A stretch of 63,840 nt of DNA, taken from assembly GCF_016765775.1 (NCBI RefSeq), contig NZ_JAESVN010000013.1:1-63840 (forward strand), written 5' to 3'. Each line of letters begins with the position of its first letter. The first letter of the stretch is position 1. Position numbers and translations under genes: made by a program. The notes under the pieces are model-generated. The model was given only the letters and a program-made list of their open reading frames with translations. It was not told the origin of the DNA and ran no database searches. This stretch comes from Szabonella alba. Its GTDB lineage: Bacteria; Pseudomonadota; Alphaproteobacteria; Rhodobacterales; Rhodobacteraceae. Below are positions 1 to 7,594 of this stretch, one piece after another.

Positions 1-127
1 CGTCCGGCCGCTGGTCAGTGCCAGCCGCACCGCTTCACGCCGAAACTCCGGCGTCGGTCTGTTCCCGTTTCCCATAGAACACCTCCTGGTTCCTCAGTTG
101 GTGCTCTCAACATTTGCCGGGCAAGTC
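1..127 (-). mobile_element. IS3-family insertion sequence, left end with start of orfA (cut by window edge)
   Basis: Read on the minus strand, an ATG at 75-73 opens a frame beginning MGNGNRPTPEFRREAVRLAL, the typical start of the OrfA (helix-turn-helix) protein of IS3-type transposases. An AGGAGGTG ribosome-binding site lies just upstream of it. Outside the gene, a stretch reading TAGACTTGCCCGGC at about 114-127 is probably the terminal inverted repeat. The type I restriction sequence resumes directly after it, so the element appears inserted in hsdS. The rest of the transposase lies outside the window, so completeness cannot be judged. Confidence 0.75.
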
Positions 128-351
128 TAAATCAGGTCAGCATAAAGAAGCAGGCATCTTTCTTCGTCCCCCTCCCACCCCTCGCCGAACAACACCGCAT
201 CGTGGCCAAGGTCGATGCCCTGATGGCGCTTTGCGATCAGCTGGAAGCCAGCCTCTCCACCGCCACCAGAACCCGCTCCCGCCTCTTTGAGGCCCTGCTG
301 CAGGAGGCCCTGGGCGGGGCGTCGGACAATCAGATCGAGGCCGCTGCATGA
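128..351 (+). pseudogene. hsdS: Type I restriction-modification specificity subunit HsdS, C-terminal fragment
   Basis: The plus frame ending at the TGA at 349-351 reads VPLPPLAEQHRIVAKVDALM and continues into a Leu/Glu-rich helix. This is the conserved C-terminal repeat and coiled-coil spacer of HsdS proteins, which direct type I restriction-modification complexes to their DNA target. Only about 70 codons remain, with no start codon. The fragment begins at the IS3-family end, so the gene was probably cut by that insertion. No hsdM or hsdR is visible in the window. Confidence 0.8.
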
Positions 352-479
352 GTGATATCAAACTGGTTCGTATCGCCGCTGATGCCGTTACCGAACTGGC
401 CGGAATCACAGACGCTGTCGAAAGATAGGTGCAAGCCATGTTTGAAAGAAGTCTCGAAGCTCTGCTCGCGGTCCGGTGA
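348..479 (+). pseudogene. Remnant of a DUF5655-like gene downstream of hsdS
   Basis: An ATG overlapping the hsdS stop (ATGA) opens a frame starting MSDIKLVRI. A TAG stop follows after 26 codons, and the same frame continues after it with FERSLEALLAVR to a TGA at 477-479. The order, with an N-terminal MSDIKLFRI-type start followed by a LEALLGVR-type motif, resembles proteins encoded next to hsdS in type I systems (DUF5655, nuclease-like). The nonsense codon and loss of the remainder mark it as a decayed remnant. The assignment is from remembered family sequence and is moderately certain. Confidence 0.5.
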
Positions 480-665
480 CCTGCCCAAGTGGGCAAATCT
501 TAAGCCCTGAGTCGGGCTCACGCTGGATAAAAGTTGGGCGCTAGGTCAGCGGAAAACCTCATGGACCAGCGCCGCAGCATTCGTGATGGAATTTGTGGTT
601 CGGGGCGCCGAGCGCATGAAGCTGCAGATGGCGCACATGAAGCTGTCGCCCAGCTTCCCGTGAAC
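480..665. other. Short intergenic stretch with no recognised gene
   Basis: This junction separates the restriction-system debris from the catabolic island. Short frames exist on both strands, but none has a convincing start, ribosome-binding site or recognisable protein. Confidence 0.4.
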
Positions 666-1574
666 TCAGTTGCACGTCGGCATGCCCGATGCCGCATCAG
701 GCCGAAACCACGGGGCCGACCCGCCGCTGACAGTGTTCCATGCTGCCCGTGCCTGCATTGCCACGGGACCATCGGCATAAGCGGTCCAGAGCATCATGCC
801 ATCCGCATCGGCGCTTGCGTTCAGCGTGAACCCGACATCATCGAACAGGGTCGAGATTGACCGGAATTCAAACTGCGTAGGCCGCGCCCCCCGCAGCCGC
901 GCCGCAAGATGCACCAGCAGCGTGGCCTGCAACGGCCCATGGACCACAAGCCCCGGATAGCCCTCGACCCCGCGCGCATAGGGGGCGTCATAATGGATGC
1001 GGTGGCCGTTGAAGGTCAGCGCGGAATAGCGGAACAGCAATGTGGCCGAGGCGTCCTGCAGCACCCGTATATCGCCATGGGGGGCGGGTTCGGGCGCGGT
1101 TGCGGGGGCGTCGGGCCGCGCCGCGCCGCGATAGACGATATCCTGACGTTCCTCCACCGCCAGCCTGCCTGCGGAGCGGATTTCATGGTCAACCGTCACG
1201 AAGCACAGCGTCCCGCTGCGCCCTTCCTTGATGGTCACATCGCGGATGGTTGACTGTCGCGACACGGTTTCCCCGATGCGGATATCGTCATGAAAGCGGA
1301 AGGAACCGCCCGCCCACATCCGTCGGGGCAGCGGCACCGGAGGCAGAAATCCCCCCCGCGCGGGATGCCCGTCAGGGCCCAGTTCGGCGGTGGGGGCAAG
1401 ACTGGGGGCAAGGCAGAAATGGATCAGCAGCGGCGCCGCATCACCCGGGGCCACCGGTCCGGGCAGGTCCAGCGTGGCCCGGAACCGTTCGGCCAGCGCA
1501 GGCGTCATATCCTCTGACCGTGTTTCCGTGCGCCCGGTCCAGCGGCGCAGATGATCGGCATCAAGCTTTGTCAT
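666..1574 (-). CDS. FAS1/MaoC-like acyl-CoA hydratase (mesaconyl-C4-CoA hydratase-like)
   Basis: This 302-residue double-hotdog protein probably hydrates or dehydrates an enoyl-CoA thioester in the cytosol. An N-terminal hotdog (about 1-150) carries the MWAGGSFRF segment. The C-terminal hotdog carries SALTFNGHRIHYDAPYA (184-200) and EGYPGLVVHGPL (204-215), the signature of the FAS1-like/MaoC hydratase group that includes mesaconyl-C4-CoA hydratase. The start codon overlaps the stop of the upstream CoA-transferase gene (ATGA), so the two are translationally coupled and probably act on consecutive intermediates. The substrate cannot be read from sequence: itaconate, mesaconate or methyl-branched acids are possibilities, but no CitE-type lyase is nearby. 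Confidence 0.82.
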   Translation of the reverse strand: MTKLDADHLRRWTGRTETRSEDMTPALAERFRATLDLPGPVAPGDAAPLLIHFCLAPSLAPTAELGPDGHPARGGFLPPVPLPRRMWAGGSFRFHDDIRIGETVSRQSTIRDVTIKEGRSGTLCFVTVDHEIRSAGRLAVEERQDIVYRGAARPDAPATAPEPAPHGDIRVLQDASATLLFRYSALTFNGHRIHYDAPYARGVEGYPGLVVHGPLQATLLVHLAARLRGARPTQFEFRSISTLFDDVGFTLNASADADGMMLWTAYADGPVAMQARAAWNTVSGGSAPWFRPDAASGMPTCN

Positions 1575-2665
1575 GTCTTTCTTCCGGGCAGGGCGGGAAC
1601 GGGTCCGTAGGGGCGCGTCTCGCCCGCAAAAATCGCGGCGGGCGCGGGATAGCGGACCGGGCCGTTCGGCGTCTCGACCGTGATGCGGCGCAGATGCGGG
1701 TGCTCCGACAGCCCGGCCATGTCATTCAGTCGGGCAAAAGCCAAATCCGCCTTCAGCATCGCCGCCTTCGCCTCGGACAGGGTTCGCCGGGCAAATGCCG
1801 CCGCGACCAGCGCATCGGTTTCCTGGCGATTGGCCACCCGTGCGACATTGGTGGCAAAGCGCGGATCCCGGCCTAGATCGGGCGCATCAAGAAAATCCCC
1901 GGCCAGTTGCCGCCATTCCCGGTCGCTTTGCACCGCAATCAGGATCTCTGTGCCATCCTTGCAATCAAAGACGCCGTAAGGGGCAATGGACGGATGGGTC
2001 AGCCCGATCCGCTTCGGCGTCTTGCCGCCTTCATGGTTCAGCAGCGGCACCGTCAGCCAGTCAGCCATCACATCGAACATCGAAATCGAGATCTGCGCGC
2101 CCTGTCCGGTGATGCCACGACGGATCAGCGCCTCAAGGATCGCGGCATGAGCTGTGGCCCCGGTCGCGATATCGACAATAGAAATCCCGACCCGCGCGGC
2201 CCCGTCCGGCCCGCCGGTGACCGAGCATAGCCCGGATTCCGCCTGAATCAGCAGGTCATAGGCCTTGCGATCCGCCATCGGTCCGGTGTCCCCGTAGCCC
2301 GAGATCGAGCAAGTTATCAACTGTGGACATTCGCTCCTCAGTCGGTCAGGACCAAATCCCAGCCGCGCCAGCGCCCCCGGTTTCAAATTCTGTACCAGCA
2401 CATCCGCCCCGGCCAGAAGCCCCGCCAGGATCGCCTTGTCGGCATCCTGCGACAGATCGGCCAGAACCGTTTCCTTGCCCCGGTTCAGCCAGACAAAATA
2501 GCTCGACTGCCCTTTGACGCTGTCATCATAGCCGCGCGCGAAATCCCCCCCGGGCCGCTCGATCTTGATGACGCGGGCGCCCGCATCGGCAAGCCTTGCG
2601 GTCGCAAAGGGCGCGGCCACGGCCTGTTCTATTGCGATAACGGTCAGTCCTTGCAGGGGAAGCAT
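1571..2665 (-). CDS. CaiB/BaiF-type (class III) CoA-transferase
   Basis: This 364-residue cytosolic enzyme moves CoA between carboxylic acids without ATP. Family features are the N-terminal MLPLQGLTVIAIEQAVAAPF, the KIERPGGDFARG loop at about 34-45, VQNLKPGALARLG at 91-103, ISGYGDTGPM at 121-130, and SIVDIATG at 162-169, where D165 matches the catalytic aspartate of formyl-CoA transferase. It lies between the acyl-CoA dehydrogenase gene (stop and start overlap by one base) and the hydratase gene. The three probably form one transcript and could activate, oxidise and hydrate one acid. The acid is unknown. Confidence 0.88.
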   Translation of the reverse strand: MLPLQGLTVIAIEQAVAAPFATARLADAGARVIKIERPGGDFARGYDDSVKGQSSYFVWLNRGKETVLADLSQDADKAILAGLLAGADVLVQNLKPGALARLGFGPDRLRSECPQLITCSISGYGDTGPMADRKAYDLLIQAESGLCSVTGGPDGAARVGISIVDIATGATAHAAILEALIRRGITGQGAQISISMFDVMADWLTVPLLNHEGGKTPKRIGLTHPSIAPYGVFDCKDGTEILIAVQSDREWRQLAGDFLDAPDLGRDPRFATNVARVANRQETDALVAAAFARRTLSEAKAAMLKADLAFARLNDMAGLSEHPHLRRITVETPNGPVRYPAPAAIFAGETRPYGPVPALPGRKT

Positions 2666-3834
2666 CAGAAACTCCGCGGCAGATCAAGCACATGCTCGGC
2701 CACATAGGATAGGATCAGGTTGGTCGAGATGGGTGCCACCTGATAAAGCCGAGTTTCGCGGAACTTGCGTTCCACATCATATTCCGATGCAAAACCAAAG
2801 CCGCCATGGAATTGCAGGCAGGCATTCGCCGCCTCCCAACTGGCCTTCGCCGCCAGATATTTGGCCATATTTGCCTGCGCCCCGCAATCCTGCCCTGCAT
2901 CATAGCGGCGGCAGGCCTCAAAGCGCATCAGATTAGCGGCCTCCAGCTCGATAAAGGCCTCGGCAATGGGGAACTGCACCCCCTGATTCTGCCCGATGGG
3001 CCGGTCGAAGACCCTGCGTTCACGGACATAGCCGCAGATCTTTTCGGTGAACCAATACCCATCCCCGATACATTCGGCGGCGATCAGCGTGCGTTCGGCA
3101 TTCAGCCCCGTCATGATGTAACGGAACCCCATGCCTTCCTCGCCGATCAGGTTTTCCGCCGGGATTTCCAGATTGTCGAAGAACAGTTCATTGGTTTCAT
3201 GGTTGACCATGTTCAGGATCGGGCGGACCGTCATGCCCGAGGCAATGGCCTGTTTTATATCGACAAGGAAGATCGACAGCCCCTCGGATTTCCGCTTCAC
3301 CTCGGCAAGCGGTGTCGTGCGGGCCAAGAGTATCATCAGGTCGGAATGCTGGACGCGGCTGATCCAGACCTTCTGACCGTTGATGACATAGCGATCCCCC
3401 TTCCTGACGGCGGTGGTCTTCAGGCGGGTTGTGTCGGTGCCGGTGGTGGGTTCGGTCACGGCCATGGATTGCAGGCGCAGCGCACCGCTGGCGATCCGGG
3501 GCAGGTATTTCTGCCGCTGTTCCTCGCTTCCATGCCGGACCAGCGTTGTCATGTTATACATCTGCCCGTGGCAGGCGCCGGAATTTCCGCCCGCGCGGTT
3601 GATTTCCTCCATGATGACCGAGGCTTCGGTCAGGCCAAGGCCCGAGCCGCCATAGTCCTCGGGGATCAGGGCCGCCATCCATCCCGCGCTTGTCAGTGCC
3701 TCGACAAACTCATCGGGATAGGCCCGTGCCTCATCGACCTTGCGGTGATATTCGGCTGGAAACCGGGCACAGAGGGCGCGGACCGCCTCGCGGATATCCT
3801 GATGGGCATAAGGATCGGTTGTTGAGTCTGGCAT
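2665..3834 (-). CDS. Acyl-CoA dehydrogenase
   Basis: This 389-residue FAD-dependent enzyme would introduce a 2,3-double bond into an acyl-CoA. It shows AVTEPTTGTDTTRLKTTA (about 125-142), the flavin-binding middle domain INGQKVWIS (151-159), NLIGEEGMGFRYIMTGL (228-244) and FHGGFGFASEYDVERKFRE (342-360). The usual C-terminal catalytic Glu position (YEGTS motif) reads YQVAP (364-368). A Glu sits instead at E247 in LNAERTLIAA, the place used by isovaleryl-CoA and long-chain dehydrogenases. The ATG at 3834, with GGGGAA upstream, is preferred over the open frame reaching 3915, because the extension would run through a perfect palindrome. A divergent LysR gene probably controls it. Confidence 0.88.
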   Translation of the reverse strand: MPDSTTDPYAHQDIREAVRALCARFPAEYHRKVDEARAYPDEFVEALTSAGWMAALIPEDYGGSGLGLTEASVIMEEINRAGGNSGACHGQMYNMTTLVRHGSEEQRQKYLPRIASGALRLQSMAVTEPTTGTDTTRLKTTAVRKGDRYVINGQKVWISRVQHSDLMILLARTTPLAEVKRKSEGLSIFLVDIKQAIASGMTVRPILNMVNHETNELFFDNLEIPAENLIGEEGMGFRYIMTGLNAERTLIAAECIGDGYWFTEKICGYVRERRVFDRPIGQNQGVQFPIAEAFIELEAANLMRFEACRRYDAGQDCGAQANMAKYLAAKASWEAANACLQFHGGFGFASEYDVERKFRETRLYQVAPISTNLILSYVAEHVLDLPRSF

Positions 3835-3879
3835 CGATTTCCCCACATTTTCCGCAGGTCTCAGCGTCGACACTTGCCA

Positions 3880-3898
3880 GGCATAAGTCAAATATGCC
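3880..3898. promoter_or_regulatory. LysR-type operator between acyl-CoA dehydrogenase and lysR
   Basis: GGCATA-N7-TATGCC is a perfect 6-bp inverted repeat, and its ATA-N7-TAT core fits the T-N11-A LysR-box form. It lies 46 bp upstream of the dehydrogenase start and 38 bp upstream of the chosen lysR start, so it could serve both promoters. Confidence 0.6.
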
Positions 3899-3935
3899 TT
3901 AGTTCTGGAAGTCATAACACTTGAATATGGGATTC

Positions 3936-4853
3936 ATGGATCTTAGACAGCTGCGATACTTTCTTGAAATAGTGGAACAGGGTTCGATTTCACGGGCGGC
4001 AGCACGCCTGAACGTCGCCCAGCCCGCCTTGTCCATACATCTTCGAAACATGGAGCTGGACCTTGGGACTGAGTTGCTGATCCGTAGTCGTCAAGGTGTT
4101 CAGCCGACCGAGGCGGGCATGCTTCTGGTTCGTCATGCACGATTTGTGCTGAGCGAACAGTCCAAGGCAGAGGATGAGATACGGCAACTTGGGAAGGAAC
4201 CATCCGGGGAAGTGCGGATCGGCCTGCCGGGAACCATCAGCGAAATCCTTACGATTCCGCTCATTGAGGCGATGACCCGAAAATTTCCCCGCATTCGCTT
4301 GACGATATCCGAGGCCATGAGCGGATTTGTTGCGGGCTGGCTTCGCGATGGAGAGATTGATCTGGCGATCCTCTACGTTCGGCCTTCGGATCAATCCATG
4401 GAAAGCGTGAAGCTTCTTGAAGAGGAACTTTTGGCTTTCAGTGCTCCTCAGGGCCTGACGGGTCAGGCCATTACCTTGGACGAGCTCGTGACCCGTCCCC
4501 TCATTCTTCCAAGCCGCGCGCATGGGCTGAGGCAGATGCTGGATCTGGCCTGCGAGGAGATGGCACAGGTGATCCAGCCCGTGATAGAGATTGATTCCTA
4601 CAAGAATATCAAGGCACTGGTTTCCCGTGGCCTTGGGGTTTCGATACTGCCGCATCACGCCATTGCGGAAGATTGGCGCGCAGGGCGATTGTCGGCGGTC
4701 CCTATTTCACCCAGCATGAAGCGATCCGCCTATCTGGTCAGCCGGGCAAACGCGCGGCCCTCGCGTCTCGTCCGGATCGTCCGACAGGTATTGGAGGATG
4801 TAACACTGGAACTGATCGAGAGCGGTGAATGGGCCGGAGCCCGCCGCGTATAG
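3936..4853 (+). CDS. LysR-family transcriptional regulator
   Basis: This 305-residue regulator has an N-terminal winged helix-turn-helix (MDLRQLRYFLEIVEQGSISR, ARLNVAQPALSIHLRNME, about 1-60) and a C-terminal periplasmic-binding-protein-like effector domain (about 90-300). ATG 3936 is chosen because DLRQLRYFLEI is the usual LysR N-terminus. TTG 3921 and ATG 3927 are in frame and add only a few residues. It is divergent from the dehydrogenase/CoA-transferase/hydratase operon with a palindromic operator between them, so it is probably that operon's activator. The effector is unknown. Confidence 0.9.
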   Translation: MDLRQLRYFLEIVEQGSISRAAARLNVAQPALSIHLRNMELDLGTELLIRSRQGVQPTEAGMLLVRHARFVLSEQSKAEDEIRQLGKEPSGEVRIGLPGTISEILTIPLIEAMTRKFPRIRLTISEAMSGFVAGWLRDGEIDLAILYVRPSDQSMESVKLLEEELLAFSAPQGLTGQAITLDELVTRPLILPSRAHGLRQMLDLACEEMAQVIQPVIEIDSYKNIKALVSRGLGVSILPHHAIAEDWRAGRLSAVPISPSMKRSAYLVSRANARPSRLVRIVRQVLEDVTLELIESGEWAGARRV

Positions 4854-4990
4854 AGGGCCGCCTCCCGCTCCGGCGACGTCAGATCAATCATCACGGGGCT
4901 GAGATCACCCAGTTTTTAAGGGAGCCGCCGCAGGCTTCATCGCCGCTGCACTATGAAATGCCTTTGGCTCCCCTGCCTTCAGTGAAGACA

Positions 4991-5299
4991 TCACTGGCGA
5001 TAAAGGATCATGCCAGCATGATACAGAACGCCATTAATGAAGTCACCGTCTGCGGTAAAACCGGTGTCATCCCAATATTCGATATGTGTTCCGGTCACTT
5101 CATAGCGTCCCTCATAGGCGCGCTCGCGTGTGCCGCGGGCCTCTACATACCTGCCGTTGGTCAGCAGTTCGTGTCGGATGCTACCGTCCTCGGTGACCCA
5201 GAGACCGACATAGGAGTGGCTGGCCTGCATTGCTGTTTCTCCGGCTGTCGCGACGGGTGCGATCAAGATTGCGGTAAGGAGGGCTGAAATCATGCGCAT
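4991..5299 (-). CDS. Small secreted Atu4866-family protein
   Basis: This 102-residue protein has an N-terminal signal peptide (MRMISALLTAILIAPVATAG) and a mature domain with YVGLWVTEDG, IRHELLTNGRYVEARG, YEGRYEVTGTHIEY and DDTGFTADGDF. These match the small beta-barrel Atu4866 family as I remember it. Its biochemical role is not established. It is probably periplasmic or surface-exposed. It stands alone between the LysR gene and the SDR, reading opposite to LysR, with no evident operon partner. A plus-strand frame over the same bases is a shadow. Confidence 0.75.
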   Translation of the reverse strand: MRMISALLTAILIAPVATAGETAMQASHSYVGLWVTEDGSIRHELLTNGRYVEARGTRERAYEGRYEVTGTHIEYWDDTGFTADGDFINGVLYHAGMILYRQ

Positions 5300-5380
5300 G
5301 AAGGGTTTGATCCTTTCCTGACCTGGATATCGAGGGATGTGCAGACGATGGGGTCCGACCCCACCGCCATGCGCGGGATA

Positions 5381-6103
5381 TCAGTTGCCCGATGCTGTCG
5401 GGCGGATGGTGATTTCGGTGGTGTCGACACCCGTAGGGGCCTCGATCACCTGACGGACGGCGCGGGCAATGTCGACGGGCTGCAAAGCAATGGCGCGATA
5501 GGCATCCATGGCAGCCAAGGTCGGCGCGTGGGTGATGCTGGCGGCAAGATCACTTTCCACGACCCCCGGATTGACGCAGGTGACGCGGATCGCGGTGCTT
5601 TCCTGACGCAACCCGTCCGAGATGGCCCGGACTGCGAATTTCGTCGCGCAATAGACGGTGGCGGTGGGCACGACCGACAAGGCGCCGATAGACCCGATAT
5701 TGATAATCTGGCCGCTGCCCTGCGCCTCCATCACCGGCAGCACCGCACCGATGCCCCAGAGGACGCCCTTGATATTAACATCCACCATGCGATCCCATTC
5801 GTCCAGCTTGCCGGCGGCAAGCGGTGACAGCGGCATGATGCCTGCGTTGTTCACCAGAACGTCGATGCGCCCCCAAAGCCCGATTGCGGCCTCTGCGAAA
5901 TCAGCCATGGATTGACGGCGGGTGACATCCAGTTCCCGGGCCTCGGCGCTGCCGCCCGCATCGCGGATTTCGGCTGCAACTGCCTCGATGCGGTCCAGCC
6001 TGCGCGCGCCCAGCATGACCTTTGCACCGGCGCGTCCCAGTTCCCGGGCGATACCCTCGCCGATCCCACCCGAGGCCCCGGTGATCAGAATTGTCTTGTC
6101 CAT
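5381..6103 (-). CDS. Short-chain dehydrogenase/reductase (SDR)
   Basis: This 240-residue cytosolic NAD(P)-dependent oxidoreductase of the classical SDR fold has the cofactor motif TGASGGIG (8-15), the structural motif VNNAGIMPLSP, the catalytic Ser in GSIGAL and the YCATK Tyr/Lys pair. The arginines after the Gly-rich motif (ARRLD) suggest NADP preference, which is an inference. It is transcribed away from a LysR gene (start 6201), with candidate operator repeats in the 97-bp gap, so LysR control is likely. The substrate is unknown. Confidence 0.88.
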   Translation of the reverse strand: MDKTILITGASGGIGEGIARELGRAGAKVMLGARRLDRIEAVAAEIRDAGGSAEARELDVTRRQSMADFAEAAIGLWGRIDVLVNNAGIMPLSPLAAGKLDEWDRMVDVNIKGVLWGIGAVLPVMEAQGSGQIINIGSIGALSVVPTATVYCATKFAVRAISDGLRQESTAIRVTCVNPGVVESDLAASITHAPTLAAMDAYRAIALQPVDIARAVRQVIEAPTGVDTTEITIRPTASGN

Positions 6104-6166
6104 CTTTCAATCCCCGATTCTGTGCGGGGAAAAGATGGACGCTTGCGACTGTCTTTGGTATCCATC

Positions 6167-6199
6167 CACTTCTGGACTTATTGGTTAGCATTTCTGGAC
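6167..6199. promoter_or_regulatory. Candidate LysR operator: two direct repeats upstream of lysR
   Basis: CACTTCTGGAC (6167-6177) and CATTTCTGGAC (6189-6199) match at 10 of 11 bases and lie 22 bp apart, about two helical turns. TCCA-N4-TGGA overlaps the first. The second copy ends one base before the lysR ATG, a position suited to autorepression and to control of the divergent SDR. Confidence 0.4.
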
Positions 6200-6200
6200 A

Positions 6201-7139
6201 ATGAAGATCGACCTCAACCTGCTGCCGCTTTTCCTCGCTGTCGCGGCAGAGCATAATTTCCGCGCGGCGGCGGACCGGCTGGGCGTGACGCGATCGGCCG
6301 TCAGTCAGGGGATGCAGCGGCTTGAAGATGCTTTGGGAACGGCGCTGTTCCTGCGCACGACCCGTTCCGTGCACCTGACCGAAGCGGGAGAGCGTCTTTT
6401 CGATGCCCTGTCCCGGCCCGTTTCCGACATCGCAATGGCGCTGGAGGGGGTGGCATCAGACGATGCGCCACGGGGGCTTTTGCGGATTGCCGTGACCTCG
6501 ATTGCCGAGCAGTTTCTGTCGGGACCGCTCATTGCGTCCTTCGCGGCGGCCTGCCCCGGCGTGACGATTGATATCACCGTCACGGATGAAGAGTTTGATA
6601 TCGTCGCCGCAGGCTATGATGCCGGTGTGCGGCTAGGTGAGGTAATCGCGCAGGACATGATCGCGATCCCGCTGACCGGTGACCAGCGCGAAACGGTTGT
6701 CGCCGCTCCGTCCTATCTTGCGGCCCATGGCACACCGGCGCATCCGCGTGATCTGGTGTATCATCGCTGCATCGGCTGGCGGCCCGCACCGGGTGCAGCC
6801 CCCTATCGCTGGGAATTTGAAGAAAACGGCATCCCGTTCGATGTCGCGGTCGATCCGCGGATCACCACCAACGATCTGCGCCTGATGCTGCGCACGGCAC
6901 TTGCCGGTGGCGGCCTGACCTTTGCCCCGCAAGAGGTTTTTCAGCCCTTTCTGAATTCCGGTGAGCTTATCTCTGTGCTCGACGAATTCCTGCCGCCCTT
7001 TCCGGGTTTCTTCCTTTATTTTCCGCAGCGCCGGAACATGGCCCCGAAGCTGCGCGCCCTGATCGCGCATTTGCGGGCCTGGAACCGGCAGGCCGCGCTG
7101 CCGGTGATAACCGCAGAGGACGCGCCGCCCGCCGGCTGA
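6201..7139 (+). CDS. LysR-family transcriptional regulator
   Basis: This 312-residue protein has an N-terminal helix-turn-helix (LLPLFLAVAAEHNFRAAADR, LGVTRSAVSQGMQRLEDALG, about 7-47) and a substrate-binding domain with the FDIVAAGYDAGVRLGEVI segment typical of the LysR group that often sits beside oxidoreductases. It is divergent from the SDR at 5381-6103. No strong Shine-Dalgarno precedes the ATG; the bases before it belong to a direct repeat that may be its own operator. The effector is unknown. Confidence 0.9.
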   Translation: MKIDLNLLPLFLAVAAEHNFRAAADRLGVTRSAVSQGMQRLEDALGTALFLRTTRSVHLTEAGERLFDALSRPVSDIAMALEGVASDDAPRGLLRIAVTSIAEQFLSGPLIASFAAACPGVTIDITVTDEEFDIVAAGYDAGVRLGEVIAQDMIAIPLTGDQRETVVAAPSYLAAHGTPAHPRDLVYHRCIGWRPAPGAAPYRWEFEENGIPFDVAVDPRITTNDLRLMLRTALAGGGLTFAPQEVFQPFLNSGELISVLDEFLPPFPGFFLYFPQRRNMAPKLRALIAHLRAWNRQAALPVITAEDAPPAG

Positions 7140-7153
7140 CAGGGCAGGGCCGG

Positions 7154-7594
7154 TCAGGGAAGGGGCGCTGCAGATATGCCCTGCCGGACGTGTCCTTCCA
7201 GATCGGCAAGGCTTGCCGTGAAAGCGCGCAGCAGCAGGCGGAGGCACTTCTCGGGATCAATGCCGATCGGACAGTAAGTCGCCACCATTGAAATTACGGC
7301 GCCATCGTCACGGGGCGTCACGCGCAGCGTTGCCTCATAGTGGGACACCGGCAGCGGGCCTTTGTCCAGCCGATAGCCAAGCACCCGCCGCCGGTCATCG
7401 CAAAACAGCAGGGTTTCGCAAAATTCCGCCCCCTCAATGCGGAAACGCCGGAAATCATCCTTGCTTTCGATGGGTTCTGCGCCGCCCAGCCAGTTCGCAA
7501 TCCCCCCGAACTCCGCCAACACCGCCCAAAGGGCGGCGGCGGGCAGGTCGGTGCGAAGCTGTGCCTCAACCCGGTCGCGGGTCTCAGGCCCCAC
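7154..7594 (-). CDS. SRPBCC (START/Bet v1-like) domain protein
   Basis: This 146-residue protein starts with GTG. An N-terminal helix-strand reads VEAQLRTDLPAAALWAVLAEFGGIANWL, given here in part as LPAAALWAVLAEF and IANWLGG. A later strand reads CDDRRRVLGYRL, and a C-terminal helix reads LRLLLRAFTASLADLEG; together these form the SRPBCC hydrophobic-cavity fold. Such proteins bind lipids or hydrophobic ligands or act as cyclases; the sequence does not say which. Its start overlaps the end of the upstream acyl-CoA ligase by 11 bp, so it is the last gene of the SDR-ALDH-hydratase-ligase operon and may bind a pathway intermediate. Confidence 0.7.
   Translation of the reverse strand: MGPETRDRVEAQLRTDLPAAALWAVLAEFGGIANWLGGAEPIESKDDFRRFRIEGAEFCETLLFCDDRRRVLGYRLDKGPLPVSHYEATLRVTPRDDGAVISMVATYCPIGIDPEKCLRLLLRAFTASLADLEGHVRQGISAAPLP

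Noticed and set aside
3835-3915. 27-codon N-terminal extension of the acyl-CoA dehydrogenase
   Set aside because: It would translate through the LysR palindrome and has no family similarity; ATG 3834 has a better ribosome-binding site.
4829-5287. Plus-strand 152-codon frame after the first lysR gene
   Set aside because: It overlaps the Atu4866-family gene antisense and has no signal or domain of its own.
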